The position numbers and the translations under genes were made by a program. A model generated the notes under the pieces. The model ran no database searches and was not told where the DNA came from. It worked only from the letters and a program-made list of their open reading frames with translations. Of a stretch of DNA of 64,000 bases, positions 16,041 to 25,091 are shown piece after piece (within the stretch, counting starts at the first letter, position 1; every line of letters starts with the position of its first letter). The stretch is from Cohnella terricola. GTDB taxonomy: Bacteria > Bacillota > Bacilli > Paenibacillales > Paenibacillaceae. The stretch is from NCBI RefSeq assembly GCF_007786475.1, contig NZ_VNJJ01000002.1, positions 372,001 through 436,000 of the forward strand. The letters run 5' to 3'.

Positions 16041-17096
16041 ATGCGGATGGAAAAGAACAACAAACCCTGGATACGGCGCAACCGATTCCCCCTCCTGATC
16101 GTCGTCCTAGTGATCCTTCTCGCATACGCCTACGTGAAACCTTGGCCATACATGCTGTACGGGCCCGGCTCGGCCGAACCTGTCCATCCTCGGGTGGAGA
16201 CCGGACACAAGCTTGATGAGAAAGGCGCATTGCTGTTCACGACCGTGTCCACTTACTCGAAACCGAATATTTTTAATCTTATTTACGCCAAGCTTAATCC
16301 GAAAATGGACGTCAAGTCCGAGCAAGTAGCGACAAGCGGCGCCACCAATTTGAACGCCTACCGGAATCTGCTGGCCTGGATGCGCGACAGTTCGGAAGCA
16401 AATGCTTTGCTTGCCGCGTATAACGCGATGAAAAAGCCGATCGACGTCGAGGAACAAGGCGTTATCGTCTATGCCCTATTGCCGGAGTCGAAAGCGCGAG
16501 AAGGCGGTTTACAGGAAGGCGATATTATTACGAAAGCCGAAGATAAGGAGATCAAGAAGGCTAAGGATCTCACTTCTTACTTAACTGGCAAGAAAGCAGG
16601 AGATAAGGTAACCGTCTCGGGTACGAGGGGAAAAGAGAAATTCGAGGCGACCGTTCCGCTAATCTCCATGGCTCCGGACAATCGGACCGGAATCGGCTTC
16701 CAGAACGAAACGGTGCTGAAAGTCACTCCTCCCGATCCGGTCAAGTTCGACTTCGAGGACACGGGCGGTCCGTCGGCGGGGTTGATGATGACGCTAGAGA
16801 TTATTGCCCAGCTTACCGGAGAGGATCTGACTCGCGGCTACCGGATCGCCGGAACGGGAACGATCGACGCGGACGGAACAGTCGGATTGATCGGAGGAAT
16901 CAACTACAAGTTGATGGCGGCGGACAGAGAGAAAGCCGACTACTTCCTTGTCCCTTATAACGAACGGAACGATTCAAACTGGACGCTTGCTCAGAAAACG
17001 GTCAAGGACCTGAAGTTAAAGCCGAAGCTCGTCAAAATATCCACGTTGGAGGAAGCGGTCGACTTTCTGAAAGGTCTGGAACCGAAGCCGCAATGA
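16041..17096 (+). CDS. SepM/YlbL-type PDZ and Lon-like serine protease
   Basis: 351 residues from ATG 16041 with GGAGG upstream and a TATAAT box at 15987-15992. One N-terminal membrane segment (about 15-33) puts the rest outside the cell. A PDZ domain follows (about 140-225, with REGGLQEGDIITKAEDKEIKKAKDL), then a Lon-type protease domain with the catalytic Ser245 in GGPSAGL and Lys290 in GGINYKL; their 45-residue spacing is typical. The family includes streptococcal SepM, which trims a competence peptide, and Bacillus YlbL. The substrate here is unknown. A terminator at 17107-17155 ends the unit. Confidence 0.92.
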   Translation: MRMEKNNKPWIRRNRFPLLIVVLVILLAYAYVKPWPYMLYGPGSAEPVHPRVETGHKLDEKGALLFTTVSTYSKPNIFNLIYAKLNPKMDVKSEQVATSGATNLNAYRNLLAWMRDSSEANALLAAYNAMKKPIDVEEQGVIVYALLPESKAREGGLQEGDIITKAEDKEIKKAKDLTSYLTGKKAGDKVTVSGTRGKEKFEATVPLISMAPDNRTGIGFQNETVLKVTPPDPVKFDFEDTGGPSAGLMMTLEIIAQLTGEDLTRGYRIAGTGTIDADGTVGLIGGINYKLMAADREKADYFLVPYNERNDSNWTLAQKTVKDLKLKPKLVKISTLEEAVDFLKGLEPKPQ

Positions 17097-17106
17097 TCTA
17101 ATACTC

Positions 17107-17155
17107 AGACCCGCGCCGGAGGATGCTCTCGCTTCCTACCCGAGCGGGTCTTTTT
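17107..17155 (+). terminator. Terminator of the SepM-like gene
   Basis: AGACCCGC and GCGGGTCT pair across a 29-nt loop, followed by TTTTT. Confidence 0.75.
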
Positions 17156-17173
17156 GTGATTCGCTTGCTCCGT

Positions 17174-17530
17174 CCCGCCATTGTCGCTTTTTGCGACAAT
17201 GAAAGGGCACTCCGCTTGCCCCGCCCCGCCATTGCCGCTTTTTGCGACAATGAAAGGGCATTTCGCTTGCCCCGTCCCGCCATTGCCGCTTTTTGCGACA
17301 ATGAAAGGGCATTTCGCTTGCCCCGTCCCGCCATTGTCGCTTTTTGCGACAATGAAAGGGCACTTCGCTTGTCCCGTCCCGCCATTGCTGCTTTTTGCGA
17401 CAATGAAAGGGCATTTCGCTTGCTCCGTCCCGCCATTGCCGCTTTTTGCGACAATGAAAGGGCACTTCGCTTGCCCCGTCCCGCCATTGCCGCTTTTTGC
17501 GACAATGAGTGGACGAAGTCGCTGCCCCTC
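17174..17530. repeat. 51-bp tandem array D (seven units, same dyad as array B)
   Basis: Units start at 17174, 17225, 17276, 17327, 17378, 17429 and 17480, all exactly 51 bp. Each carries CATTG(T/C)CGC - TTTTT - GCGACAATG, so the stem is one pair longer than in array B; several units hold a T-to-C change that turns one pair into a mismatch while the loop TTTTT is invariant. The array lies downstream of the SepM-like terminator and upstream of the next plus-strand gene. It shares the dyad and the following GA(A/G)AGG with array B 12 kb away, but the rest of the unit differs. Confidence 0.92.
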
Positions 17531-17627
17531 CCCTCTAGATCGAAAATTTGGGCTTTGACAACATTGGCAAAGGATGGTAGCATTTGTCGACAAGTCATTA
17601 TTAGATCATAAAATGAGGGACTAACGC

Positions 17628-18764
17628 ATGCGTAAATGGAAAAAGTGGACATTGGCGGCGCTTGTGGCGATTATCGCGCTCTGCTCCGCGCCAACCGTAC
17701 CGGCAGCGTTCGCGGCGGATAAGGTTACGGCTTTCGAGCCGGTGACGCTATCGTCTTTAAAGAACGGGCAAAGCCTGTACAAGAAAATAGGGCCTTTCGT
17801 GACGGCCGAACTGCAAATGAGCGAGGAAGACGCCGAGGACGTGACCGTCGATTCCTTCTACGAAGTCGATCTGGGCAACTATCCTAAAGGTTATACCCGC
17901 CAATTTATCGCTTTTGTCTATAATTATGATTGGATCGAGCTCGTGCTCGTGGCCACGAATGACGACGCATCCAAGATCAAGCTGCTGGACCGCGCATCTG
18001 CCAGCGACTACGGAGATATGTTTCTCAACTTGGCGAAGCTCGATTTCTACACGAACGAGAATTACATCACAGTATGGTCGCAGGCTCCCTTCTCCGCTTA
18101 CCAATCCGAGGTTGAACTCGAATGGGCCGGAGACCGCTTCTACTTCATCACGCACGAATACGACGATCCGACGGCGAGGTATTACGAAGAGAAGGCCAAG
18201 CTCCTGAAAGCAAAGGATATCAACGGCCTAATCAAGCTCTATAACGAAGTTGATCCTTTCTATCCGGGCTCATACGTTGAACTGTACACGTTATCTGCGC
18301 CCACGTTAAAACTCGCACACCAGATGGCTCAGAATGCGGCCCAGAAGAAAAACGTCAAAACCGCGCTCAAGTACCTCGAGTACGGCCTCGAACAATACGC
18401 CGAAGCGTTCGGCACTTGGAATTACACGGACGGTACGCTCGTTAAAAAGGATATAGCGGGCAGCGCGGATGACTATTACCTGAAACAAAGATTGAATCTA
18501 GCCGTCTATGTCGGCATTCTGAATGACTACGCGTATTACCTGTCCCTGGACGGCCAGAACAAGAAAGCGAAGCTTATTCTCGACAACGTCGTCAAGCTGG
18601 TCCCCGACCGCACCGTCGCTTATCTCAACCTCGCCGACGTCGAATGGACTCTCGGGCAGCGTACGGCCGCCAAAGCGCACTACAAACAGTACTGGAAGCT
18701 GCTCGGCAGCAAAGCATCTTCGACGGCTCCCAAACGCGTCCAAGAGCGTATGAATGCGAAATAA
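17628..18764 (+). CDS. Secreted protein with C-terminal TPR-like repeats
   Basis: 378 residues. A Sec signal peptide is clear (basic MRKWKKW, hydrophobic core, AFA-AD cleavage near residue 30). The central part (about 60-190) is rich in aromatic and acidic residues and matches no family I recognise. From about 200 on, helical pairs resemble tetratricopeptide repeats, best seen in DYAYYLSLDGQNKKAKLILDN followed by PDRTVAYLNLADVEWTLGQR near the C-terminus. TPRs usually mediate protein contacts. It probably acts at the cell surface. It is a single gene, between array D and a bidirectional terminator. Confidence 0.75.
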   Translation: MRKWKKWTLAALVAIIALCSAPTVPAAFAADKVTAFEPVTLSSLKNGQSLYKKIGPFVTAELQMSEEDAEDVTVDSFYEVDLGNYPKGYTRQFIAFVYNYDWIELVLVATNDDASKIKLLDRASASDYGDMFLNLAKLDFYTNENYITVWSQAPFSAYQSEVELEWAGDRFYFITHEYDDPTARYYEEKAKLLKAKDINGLIKLYNEVDPFYPGSYVELYTLSAPTLKLAHQMAQNAAQKKNVKTALKYLEYGLEQYAEAFGTWNYTDGTLVKKDIAGSADDYYLKQRLNLAVYVGILNDYAYYLSLDGQNKKAKLILDNVVKLVPDRTVAYLNLADVEWTLGQRTAAKAHYKQYWKLLGSKASSTAPKRVQERMNAK

Positions 18765-18765
18765 T

Positions 18766-18799
18766 AAAAAAACGTTCCCGCAATCGGGAACGTTTTTTT
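18766..18799. terminator. Bidirectional terminator between convergent genes
   Basis: A-run, ACGTTCCC / GGGAACGT stem, T-run: symmetrical, so it can end both the TPR gene and the RCC1 gene. Confidence 0.9.
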
Positions 18800-18821
18800 C
18801 CGTTTATTCACGATGAGACAT

Positions 18822-20483
18822 TCACGGCTTGAAATCCACCGCCAGTATCCGCTTCGAGGTGTCGACCTTTACCGTGCCGCCAAACTGCTTTGCGAGCCAG
18901 TCTGCGGGGATGAGCCAATCGCTTCCCTGTTGTTTCGCCGGAATCGGAAGCTTGACGCTTTTGCTGTTTACCGTGCCTTCAGCGCCATTCAGCTTTAGAA
19001 CAACCTTCGACTTGCCGCGTACGATCTCGGCGGTCTGCCGATTTTTGTCCCAGCTCAGTTTGGCGCCAAACGCTTTCGCCGCTTGCGTCAGCGGCATGAC
19101 GAAGGAGCTTCCTTGCGGCTTCGGGGCTGCTGCCGCAGGTAAATCTGCCGACTTGCCGTTGATCTTTAGACCGTATCCGCTAGCCGGTTTTAACGGATCC
19201 GTTTTCGCGCTTCCGAATCCACCGATAGCCGTCGGTACGAACCGGTTCGCGGTCGTCCCATCCCCCAGTTGGGCGGTATTGTTTCTTCCCCACATCCATA
19301 AACTGCCGTCTTTGCCGACCGCCGCGGCGATCCCCCCGTAGCCTTTGATCTTAGCAATAGACGGCAAGCCCTCTACTTTCCCCCAGCTATAACGTTCCTT
19401 CAAGCTTGTCGTGCCTAACTGCCCGGTCGCATTATCGCCATGGGTCCATACCGTTCCATCCGGTTTTAACGCCGCATAAGAGGGCTCGACATACTTATAC
19501 ATTGTGCTTGCGATCATAGAGATACCTTGCAGTTCCCCAGTCGCGGTCGGCTTTAGATTCACAGGTAATTTATCGATTGCCGCCGGATCGGTCGGGTTAA
19601 ACCCTTTGGATTGCAACAGGGCTTGTCCCCACTCTAACGTCTTCCCGTCCTTCAGATATGCGATCGTCGTTCGTCCGGTCGAATCCAGACGGACGACATT
19701 CTCCAGGTTCGGAACATGAACCGTAGAGACGATGTTGCTTCTCTCTCCGCTACCGGATTGGCCGAATGCACTCGAACCTTGCGTCCATACGGTTCCGTCC
19801 TTCGCCAGCACCGCCAGAGACGAACTTGTTCCCTCGACGGCCGCGACTTGTTTGATCTCCTCGTTCCGGCGAGGCTTCAGCTTGTTCATCTCTCGCTCCG
19901 TGTCCATGCCAGGGTAAGCGATGGCGATTGTGGAGTCGCCCCAACTCCACAACGAACCATCCTTATCCCACGCGACAACGCCTGTGCCCGTCGCTTTCAC
20001 GCCGATTTGATCGGTTAACCCGGGTACGATCTGGGGCACATAGGCATTTCGGTTATCCTCGGTCTGTCTCGCTCCACCTCTGCCGGGTTCGCTTAAGGAC
20101 GTATAAGTGCCATTGCCAAGTTCTCCTTCGACGTTATTCCCCCAGACCCATACCGTTCCATCTTCCCGCAGCGCGACCGTGTGATAGTTTCCGGCGTCGA
20201 TCGCGATCACTCGGTCGATGCCTGGGACCTTAACGGGAGATTTGGCATCCATCACCGACTGCCCCAAGCCTAACTGCCCAATGCCGTTGCTTCCCCATGC
20301 CCAGACCGTACCGTTTCTAGCCAATGCGACGCTATGAAAACTGCCAATAGCGACGTCCACGATCCATTTGCCGTCATCTCCGGCCGCCGAAACGCGTTTA
20401 AGACCAAAACAGCCCATCAGCATGGCCAAAACCATTCCGAGAGCGACTGCAGTCTTCGTCCGTTTGCCCCATACTCTGTTCAT
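18822..20483 (-). CDS. Secreted RCC1-repeat protein with copper-amine-oxidase-like C-terminal domain
   Basis: 553 residues with an N-terminal signal (MNRVWGKRTKTAVALGM..., cleavage after VSAA). About residues 40-425 contain RCC1/alpha-tubulin-suppressor repeats, recognised by recurring GTVWAWGSNGIGQLGLG, DGTVWVWGNNVEGELG, DGTVWTQGSSAFGQ, DGTVWTHGDNATGQLG and GSLWMWGRNNTAQLGDG, forming a beta-propeller. From about 435 the sequence LKINGKSADLPAAA and SSFVMPLTQAAKAFGAKLSWD match the copper-amine-oxidase N-terminal-like domain common in Paenibacillaceae surface proteins, where it is a wall-associated module and not an oxidase. Its binding partner is unknown. Confidence 0.85.
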   Translation of the reverse strand: MNRVWGKRTKTAVALGMVLAMLMGCFGLKRVSAAGDDGKWIVDVAIGSFHSVALARNGTVWAWGSNGIGQLGLGQSVMDAKSPVKVPGIDRVIAIDAGNYHTVALREDGTVWVWGNNVEGELGNGTYTSLSEPGRGGARQTEDNRNAYVPQIVPGLTDQIGVKATGTGVVAWDKDGSLWSWGDSTIAIAYPGMDTEREMNKLKPRRNEEIKQVAAVEGTSSSLAVLAKDGTVWTQGSSAFGQSGSGERSNIVSTVHVPNLENVVRLDSTGRTTIAYLKDGKTLEWGQALLQSKGFNPTDPAAIDKLPVNLKPTATGELQGISMIASTMYKYVEPSYAALKPDGTVWTHGDNATGQLGTTSLKERYSWGKVEGLPSIAKIKGYGGIAAAVGKDGSLWMWGRNNTAQLGDGTTANRFVPTAIGGFGSAKTDPLKPASGYGLKINGKSADLPAAAAPKPQGSSFVMPLTQAAKAFGAKLSWDKNRQTAEIVRGKSKVVLKLNGAEGTVNSKSVKLPIPAKQQGSDWLIPADWLAKQFGGTVKVDTSKRILAVDFKP

Positions 20484-20507
20484 TCGGCTTACCTTCCCCG
20501 CTATCGA

Positions 20508-21251
20508 TTATCCCAATATCGTTCCCATGCGATGAGCGGACTCGATAATCGCGGGCGCGTATTCATGCATCCGGTCCGGCGTCAGCCGATTCGACGGCCC
20601 CGAGACGGACAGCGCGGCGACCAGTTTGCCGGATCGATTGAAGATCGGCGCCGATACCGCCGCAGCGCCCGGCTCCCGTTCCTCGAAGCTCGTCGCGTAT
20701 CCCGCCGCGACGATATCGTCCAGTTGTTTGCCAAAAGCGGCGCGTTCCAGATTCGACGGCCAAGCTGCATCCGAGAGGACGGCCGCCCGAACGCCGGGCT
20801 CCGCGAATGCCAGCAGCACTTTGCTCGATGCTCCTACGGATAACGGCAGGCGTGCGCCTACGGTCGCAACCCGGCGAATAGCCTGCATGCTTTGCACCGC
20901 TTGAATTCTTACGCGTTCCGCGCGATCCCTGACATACAGACTCACCGTCTCATTAAGCTCGTCCCGAAGCCGTTCCATTTCTGGAAGCAGGACGACGGAC
21001 GGGTCATCCGAGCGCGACAGATTGGCGGACAGCTCCAATACGCTTAGCCCCAGACGGTATTTTTCCGTCGCCGCGTCGCGAATGACGAATCCTTTATCTT
21101 CGAGCGTCGCCAGCAAGCGATGCACGGTGCTCTTATGCAGACCAACACGTCCGGCAATCTCCGTAAGCCCCCATTCATGGCCCGAAACAAAACATAACAG
21201 CACGTCCAACGCTCGTTCTACCGCGCGAACCGTTCTCTTTTCTTCTTCCAT
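20508..21251 (-). CDS. IclR-family transcriptional regulator
   Basis: 247 residues from ATG 21251, with GGGAGGGAGATC upstream; ATG 21272 lacks a site. The N-terminal winged helix (VERALDVLLCFVSGHEWGLTEI, HKSTVHRLLATLEDKGFV) and C-terminal effector domain (GLSVLELSANLSR, ETVSLYVRD, RLPLSVGASSKVLLAF, SVSGPSNRLTPDRM) define the family. IclR proteins sense small carbon metabolites. No adjacent catabolic gene indicates its target; a cre-like site (TTGGAAGCGCTTTAT, 21337-21351, one mismatch) lies between it and the divergent hydrolase gene. Confidence 0.92.
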   Translation of the reverse strand: MEEEKRTVRAVERALDVLLCFVSGHEWGLTEIAGRVGLHKSTVHRLLATLEDKGFVIRDAATEKYRLGLSVLELSANLSRSDDPSVVLLPEMERLRDELNETVSLYVRDRAERVRIQAVQSMQAIRRVATVGARLPLSVGASSKVLLAFAEPGVRAAVLSDAAWPSNLERAAFGKQLDDIVAAGYATSFEEREPGAAAVSAPIFNRSGKLVAALSVSGPSNRLTPDRMHEYAPAIIESAHRMGTILG

Positions 21252-21469
21252 GGAGATCTCCCTCCCTTTCAAACCCGTTTCACCCTATGAAACCCTGTTA
21301 CGTTCAGTATAACCTAATCCGAGTTCCTCGTAAATATTGGAAGCGCTTTATTACAATTTGATTACACCAAATTTACAAGTCGCCTACGCTCATTGACGCT
21401 ATAAATCCCTCATTCTACGATAGTGTTACAAGTCTTCCAGAGCGTTCACGTAAAGCGAGGCGATCCCTG

Positions 21470-22516
21470 ATGACATCCTTGTCGACTCCTCTTCCATTCT
21501 CCGGACCGGACGCGGCGATTCCGATTCCCGTCCGCGCCTCCAAACGCGCAAAGATTCATCGCCTTGGCCGGTTTGCGCTTAATCTATTGATCGTCGTCGT
21601 CTGCCTTCTGACCGCTCTGTTTATCGCTTTTAACGCTTTTGCCGCCTATTTTCTTTCCCATCCATCGGTCGCGGCTCTCGGTTCCAATCCGCTGCTTGCC
21701 AAAAACCTCGCTTATTCCGATGTCACCTTCGCAAGCGCGGATGAACAAACGACCGTAGACGGTTGGTGGATTCCCGCTTACGACAGCCGCCGCACGGTTG
21801 TACTCAGCCACGGATACGGGACCAACAGAGAAGAGCCCTGGGTGCCGATGTACGATCTTGCCGACCTGCTGCACGGCTTGAATTATAACGTTCTGATGTT
21901 CGACTACGGATTCGCCAGCAAAACCCGCTCCACGCCGGCTACTGGCGGGAAAATCGAGTCCCAGCAGCTCCTCGGAGCCCTCCAATTCGCGCGCCGGCAA
22001 GGCAGCGACGAACTGGTCGTCTGGGGGTTCTCCATGGGAGCCGGAACCGCCCTGCAATCCGCTTTGCAGTCGAAGGTCGCCGATGCCATGATTCTCGATA
22101 GCACTTTTCTTGCCGATGACAATACGCTTTACTACAATATCGCCCGATTCGTTCAGCTGCCGAAATATCCGACCTTGTCGCTAATCCGTCTTTTTTTCCC
22201 GTTGATGAGCGGCGCCCGGTTGGAACAAATCCCTTCGGCCGAAGTTCAGGCAACCGCCTATGATTTCCCGATTCTCCTGATTCATGGAACTGCGGATGAC
22301 AAAGCTCCGGAGTACCTTGCGGAGAATATCGCGAGCGTGCAGACGAACGCCCTGTCCCAATTATGGGTCGTTCCGGGAGCCATTCACGAAATGATCTACC
22401 GTACGCATACGGAAGAGTATGTGCAGCGCGCGACGGCCTTCTTGGAGAGCGTTCATCAGGAGGTCGCGGCGAGTCGAGTCGAACCTAATCTGCTCGCGCA
22501 AGCTCCGACTCCATAA
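21470..22516 (+). CDS. Membrane-anchored alpha/beta hydrolase
   Basis: 348 residues with a membrane segment at about 38-62, leaving the hydrolase domain outside. Alpha/beta-hydrolase marks: VVLSHGYGTNREEPW (oxyanion region), the nucleophile elbow VVWGFSMGAGTA with Ser, the strand LLIHGTADDKAPEYLAE with Asp, and GAIHEMIYRTHTEEY with the catalytic His. The family includes YfhR/BEM46-type proteins whose substrates are mostly unknown. GAGG lies 10 bases before ATG 21470. It is divergent from the IclR regulator, which may or may not control it. Confidence 0.85.
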   Translation: MTSLSTPLPFSGPDAAIPIPVRASKRAKIHRLGRFALNLLIVVVCLLTALFIAFNAFAAYFLSHPSVAALGSNPLLAKNLAYSDVTFASADEQTTVDGWWIPAYDSRRTVVLSHGYGTNREEPWVPMYDLADLLHGLNYNVLMFDYGFASKTRSTPATGGKIESQQLLGALQFARRQGSDELVVWGFSMGAGTALQSALQSKVADAMILDSTFLADDNTLYYNIARFVQLPKYPTLSLIRLFFPLMSGARLEQIPSAEVQATAYDFPILLIHGTADDKAPEYLAENIASVQTNALSQLWVVPGAIHEMIYRTHTEEYVQRATAFLESVHQEVAASRVEPNLLAQAPTP

Positions 22517-22601
22517 CGCATAGTCATGAATCCACCTCCCCATGCATACGTTGGGTACGAAGTTTATTTCGGCCTAAACGATGTTGGGGAGGTTTTGCGT
22601 C

Positions 22602-23747
22602 ATGCAGTCTGTTCAATCCGTATACGGAACGATCGTCCCCCTCCGCTTGCTGGAGGAAATCGCGACATGGAAAGCACAAGAGCAAGAAAATGCCGCCGCG
22701 ATCCGATCGGCCCTTCCGGAGCTCGAACCGGCCTATTCGCGGTGGCTTACCGATTGGGAAAATGTATTCGCGCAAACTCGGGCGTATGCGGATCGGGTCA
22801 AGAACGGGGTGGCGACCGAACGTTCGTCATCGGAACCCGGAAACGAACAGGGCTTCTACGCGGGGCTGCTTGAAAACTCGATCAATCAATCGCGGGAGTT
22901 TTGTCGTCAATTGCAGTTGCTGCGACGGATGAGCTTGCCGCTCTCTCGCGCGCACGGCTCGCATGCCGTATTCGCGTTTCTGGAACGCGAGCCTCTGTTC
23001 ATCGACGGAATCATGGAAAGGCTCCAAATCGCCGGAGCGATCATCCCGGTGCTTCGACAAGACTCGGAAGAAGGAACTTGGTCCAATCCTACGGGAGTTA
23101 ACGCTCCACATTCGGGTAATCCCGTTCCTATTGGGGGACACCAGCTGCCGCCCCTCCCCTATTCTTATAAAGCCCTTGAACCGTATATCGACGAAAAAAC
23201 GATGCGTATCCATCATGACAAGCATCATCTAAGCTATGTCGAAGGACTGAACACGGCGGAGAAGAAGTTGCAGGAAGCTAGAAAATCCGGCGATTTCGAT
23301 CTCGTGAAGCATTGGGAGAGGGAACTCGCGTTTAATGGCGCGGGACACTATCTGCACACGATATTCTGGAACGTCATGTCGCCTAAAGGCGGAGGAAAGC
23401 CTGCGGGAGCCCTATTTGAGGAAATCAATCGCAGCTTCGGTAGTTACGACGCATTCAAGCGGCAGTTCAGCGAAGCTGCGGCTAAAGTCGAAGGCGGTGG
23501 GTGGGCCATTCTTGTCTGGAGTCCTAGAAGCCATCGGCTCGAGATTCTGACGGCGGAGAAGCATCAAAATCTGTCGCAATGGGACGTGATTCCGCTGCTT
23601 CCTCTCGACGTATGGGAGCATGCCTATTACCTCAAGCACCAGAACGATCGCGCGGCCTATATCAAAGACTGGTGGAACGTCGTGAATTGGCCTTACGTCG
23701 CCGACCGTTTCGCTAAGGCAAGTACCCTGCAATGGACCCCTTATTAA
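22602..23747 (+). CDS. sodF: Superoxide dismutase (SodF type) with N-terminal helical extension
   Basis: 381 residues from ATG 22602, with GGGGAGG 9 bases upstream. About residues 1-165 are a helical domain without a named family that I can identify. The C-terminal ~210 residues are an Fe/Mn superoxide dismutase: PPLPYSYKALEPYID, IHHDKHHLSYVEGLN with the first His ligand, NGAGHYLHTIFWNVMSP with the second, GGWAILVW and [14 protein letters not shown] with the Asp and His ligands. Bacillus SodF has a comparable long N-terminus. It removes superoxide. Metal choice cannot be read with certainty. A second, ordinary SodA lies at 30057. Confidence 0.9.
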   Translation: MQSVQSVYGTIVPLRLLEEIATWKAQEQENAAAIRSALPELEPAYSRWLTDWENVFAQTRAYADRVKNGVATERSSSEPGNEQGFYAGLLENSINQSREFCRQLQLLRRMSLPLSRAHGSHAVFAFLEREPLFIDGIMERLQIAGAIIPVLRQDSEEGTWSNPTGVNAPHSGNPVPIGGHQLPPLPYSYKALEPYIDEKTMRIHHDKHHLSYVEGLNTAEKKLQEARKSGDFDLVKHWERELAFNGAGHYLHTIFWNVMSPKGGGKPAGALFEEINRSFGSYDAFKRQFSEAAAKVEGGGWAILVWSPRSHRLEILTAEKHQNLSQWDVIPLLPLDVWEHAYYLKHQNDRAAYIKDWWNVVNWPYVADRFAKASTLQWTPY

Positions 23748-23789
23748 CGTGCTCACGCAAATAATCGAACAACTCGTTGATGGTAGACA

Positions 23790-23828
23790 AAATAAGGAGC
23801 ATTCCCTCATCGGGAATACTCCTTATTT
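23790..23828. terminator. Bidirectional terminator between sodF and the oxidoreductase gene
   Basis: AAATAAGGAG-c-ATTCCC pairs with GGGAAT-a-CTCCTTATTT across a 5-nt loop: a 17-bp stem symmetrical for both strands. Confidence 0.85.
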
Positions 23829-23834
23829 GGCGTA

Positions 23835-24911
23835 TTACAAACTCCAATCGAGCTTAACTTCTCCGCCGGTGCGGGAAGATTCATAGATGGCGTCGATGAT
23901 CAGGTTGCTGCGCAGACCGGTTTCGGCGGACGTCCACGGCGCCTTGCCTGTCCGAATGCAGTCCAGGAAATGGCGGCTCAAGCGAACGCGCGCGCCTTCG
24001 TCATCGTCCGAAGCTGCCAGGGGAACGTCGACCGTCTGGTTGAAGCGCTCGGTCAGGAATTTGCCTTCGTTGCCGCGAAGCACCGCGCCGCCGTCGGAAC
24101 CCATCAAATGCAGGAACGGAGAGCTGTCGGTATCCATGTGAACCGCCCAACTAACCTCAAGCGTGAGCGAGGTGCCGTCATCCATCTTAATGATCGCCGT
24201 CGCCAAGTCCTCCACGTCGTAGATTCCGTTCCAATCCGGCTTGCCCCATGTTCCGATCCCTTTTTTCCTCGGACCGAATTCCGCGTACGTGGAGCCATAC
24301 ACCGATACCGGCTTAGGCTCGCCCATAAGGAAAAACGCCAAATCCAGCATGTGAACGCCGATATCGATCAGCGGTCCGCCCCCGGATTGGTTATGCTGAG
24401 TGAACCAGGTTCCCCAGCCCGGGATTCCCTTGCGGCGATACCATCCGGTCTTGGCCGTATAGATTTTGCCGAGCTCGCCTCGCTCGACTTGCTCCTTTAC
24501 TTGCAAGGACAGGGGTTCCCAACGCATTTGGTGCGCGACCATGACGGTTTTACCCGTACGCTTCTGCGCTCTGACGATGTCTTTGGCCGCAGCCGAATCC
24601 AATCCCATCGGCTTCTCGACGAGCACGTGCTTACCTTGCTCAAGTGCCAGAATCGTTAACGGCGCATGGGCCTTATTCGGCACGGCAACGATAATCGCAT
24701 CCAAGTCGTCCCTGCGAATGAGTTCTTCGGGCGAAGCGGATACGACGGGAATTCCGTACTGCTGAGCCCTTTGCTCGGCGAGCGGGAGATAGGTATCCGT
24801 AATCGCGACAATCTCGCTCTCCTCTTTCAGCTTGCCGAATTCCTGCAAATGAACATTGCCGATGTTGCCGGCGCCGATTAAACCGATGCGAATCTTGGAA
24901 TTGCTTGCCAT
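23835..24911 (-). CDS. Gfo/Idh/MocA-family NAD(P)-dependent oxidoreductase
   Basis: 358 residues from ATG 24911 (MASNSKIRIGLIGAG), with GGAGG 12 bases upstream; an earlier in-frame start at 24962 has none. N-terminal Rossmann fold with GLIGAGNIGNVHL, the cofactor strand AIVVAVPNKAHA, and the family HVLVEKPMGLD with its conserved Lys. The C-terminal alpha/beta domain includes GGPLIDIGVHMLDLAFFLMG, with the GVH..D catalytic region. Members oxidise or reduce sugars, inositols and related compounds. The substrate is not evident and no transporter is adjacent. An ATCGAT pair flanks the promoter region at 24932-24968. Confidence 0.88.
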   Translation of the reverse strand: MASNSKIRIGLIGAGNIGNVHLQEFGKLKEESEIVAITDTYLPLAEQRAQQYGIPVVSASPEELIRRDDLDAIIVAVPNKAHAPLTILALEQGKHVLVEKPMGLDSAAAKDIVRAQKRTGKTVMVAHQMRWEPLSLQVKEQVERGELGKIYTAKTGWYRRKGIPGWGTWFTQHNQSGGGPLIDIGVHMLDLAFFLMGEPKPVSVYGSTYAEFGPRKKGIGTWGKPDWNGIYDVEDLATAIIKMDDGTSLTLEVSWAVHMDTDSSPFLHLMGSDGGAVLRGNEGKFLTERFNQTVDVPLAASDDDEGARVRLSRHFLDCIRTGKAPWTSAETGLRSNLIIDAIYESSRTGGEVKLDWSL

Positions 24912-25048
24912 AATGGTGGGTTCCTCCAGTAAAATATCGATATGAAGCGCTTTATTTATCATAATCGATAGATCATTACGGCGGTCATGACCATTTTAGT
25001 CTACTTCTTATGGTGATTTGCCCTTGTCCGAGAACGGTCGCAAATAAA

Positions 25049-25074
25049 AACGCCCGCAATGGATCGCGGGCGTT
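25049..25074 (-). terminator. Terminator of the yneF-folE unit
   Basis: AACGCCCGC / GCGGGCGTT stem with a 7-nt loop, followed by TTTTATTTG on the minus strand. Confidence 0.88.
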
Positions 25075-25091
25075 ACTGCTGTTAAACGTGC

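Noticed and set aside
24937-24950. cre site upstream of the Gfo/Idh/MocA gene (AAGCGCTTTAT)
   Set aside because: The core looks right but both flanks fail the consensus on either strand.
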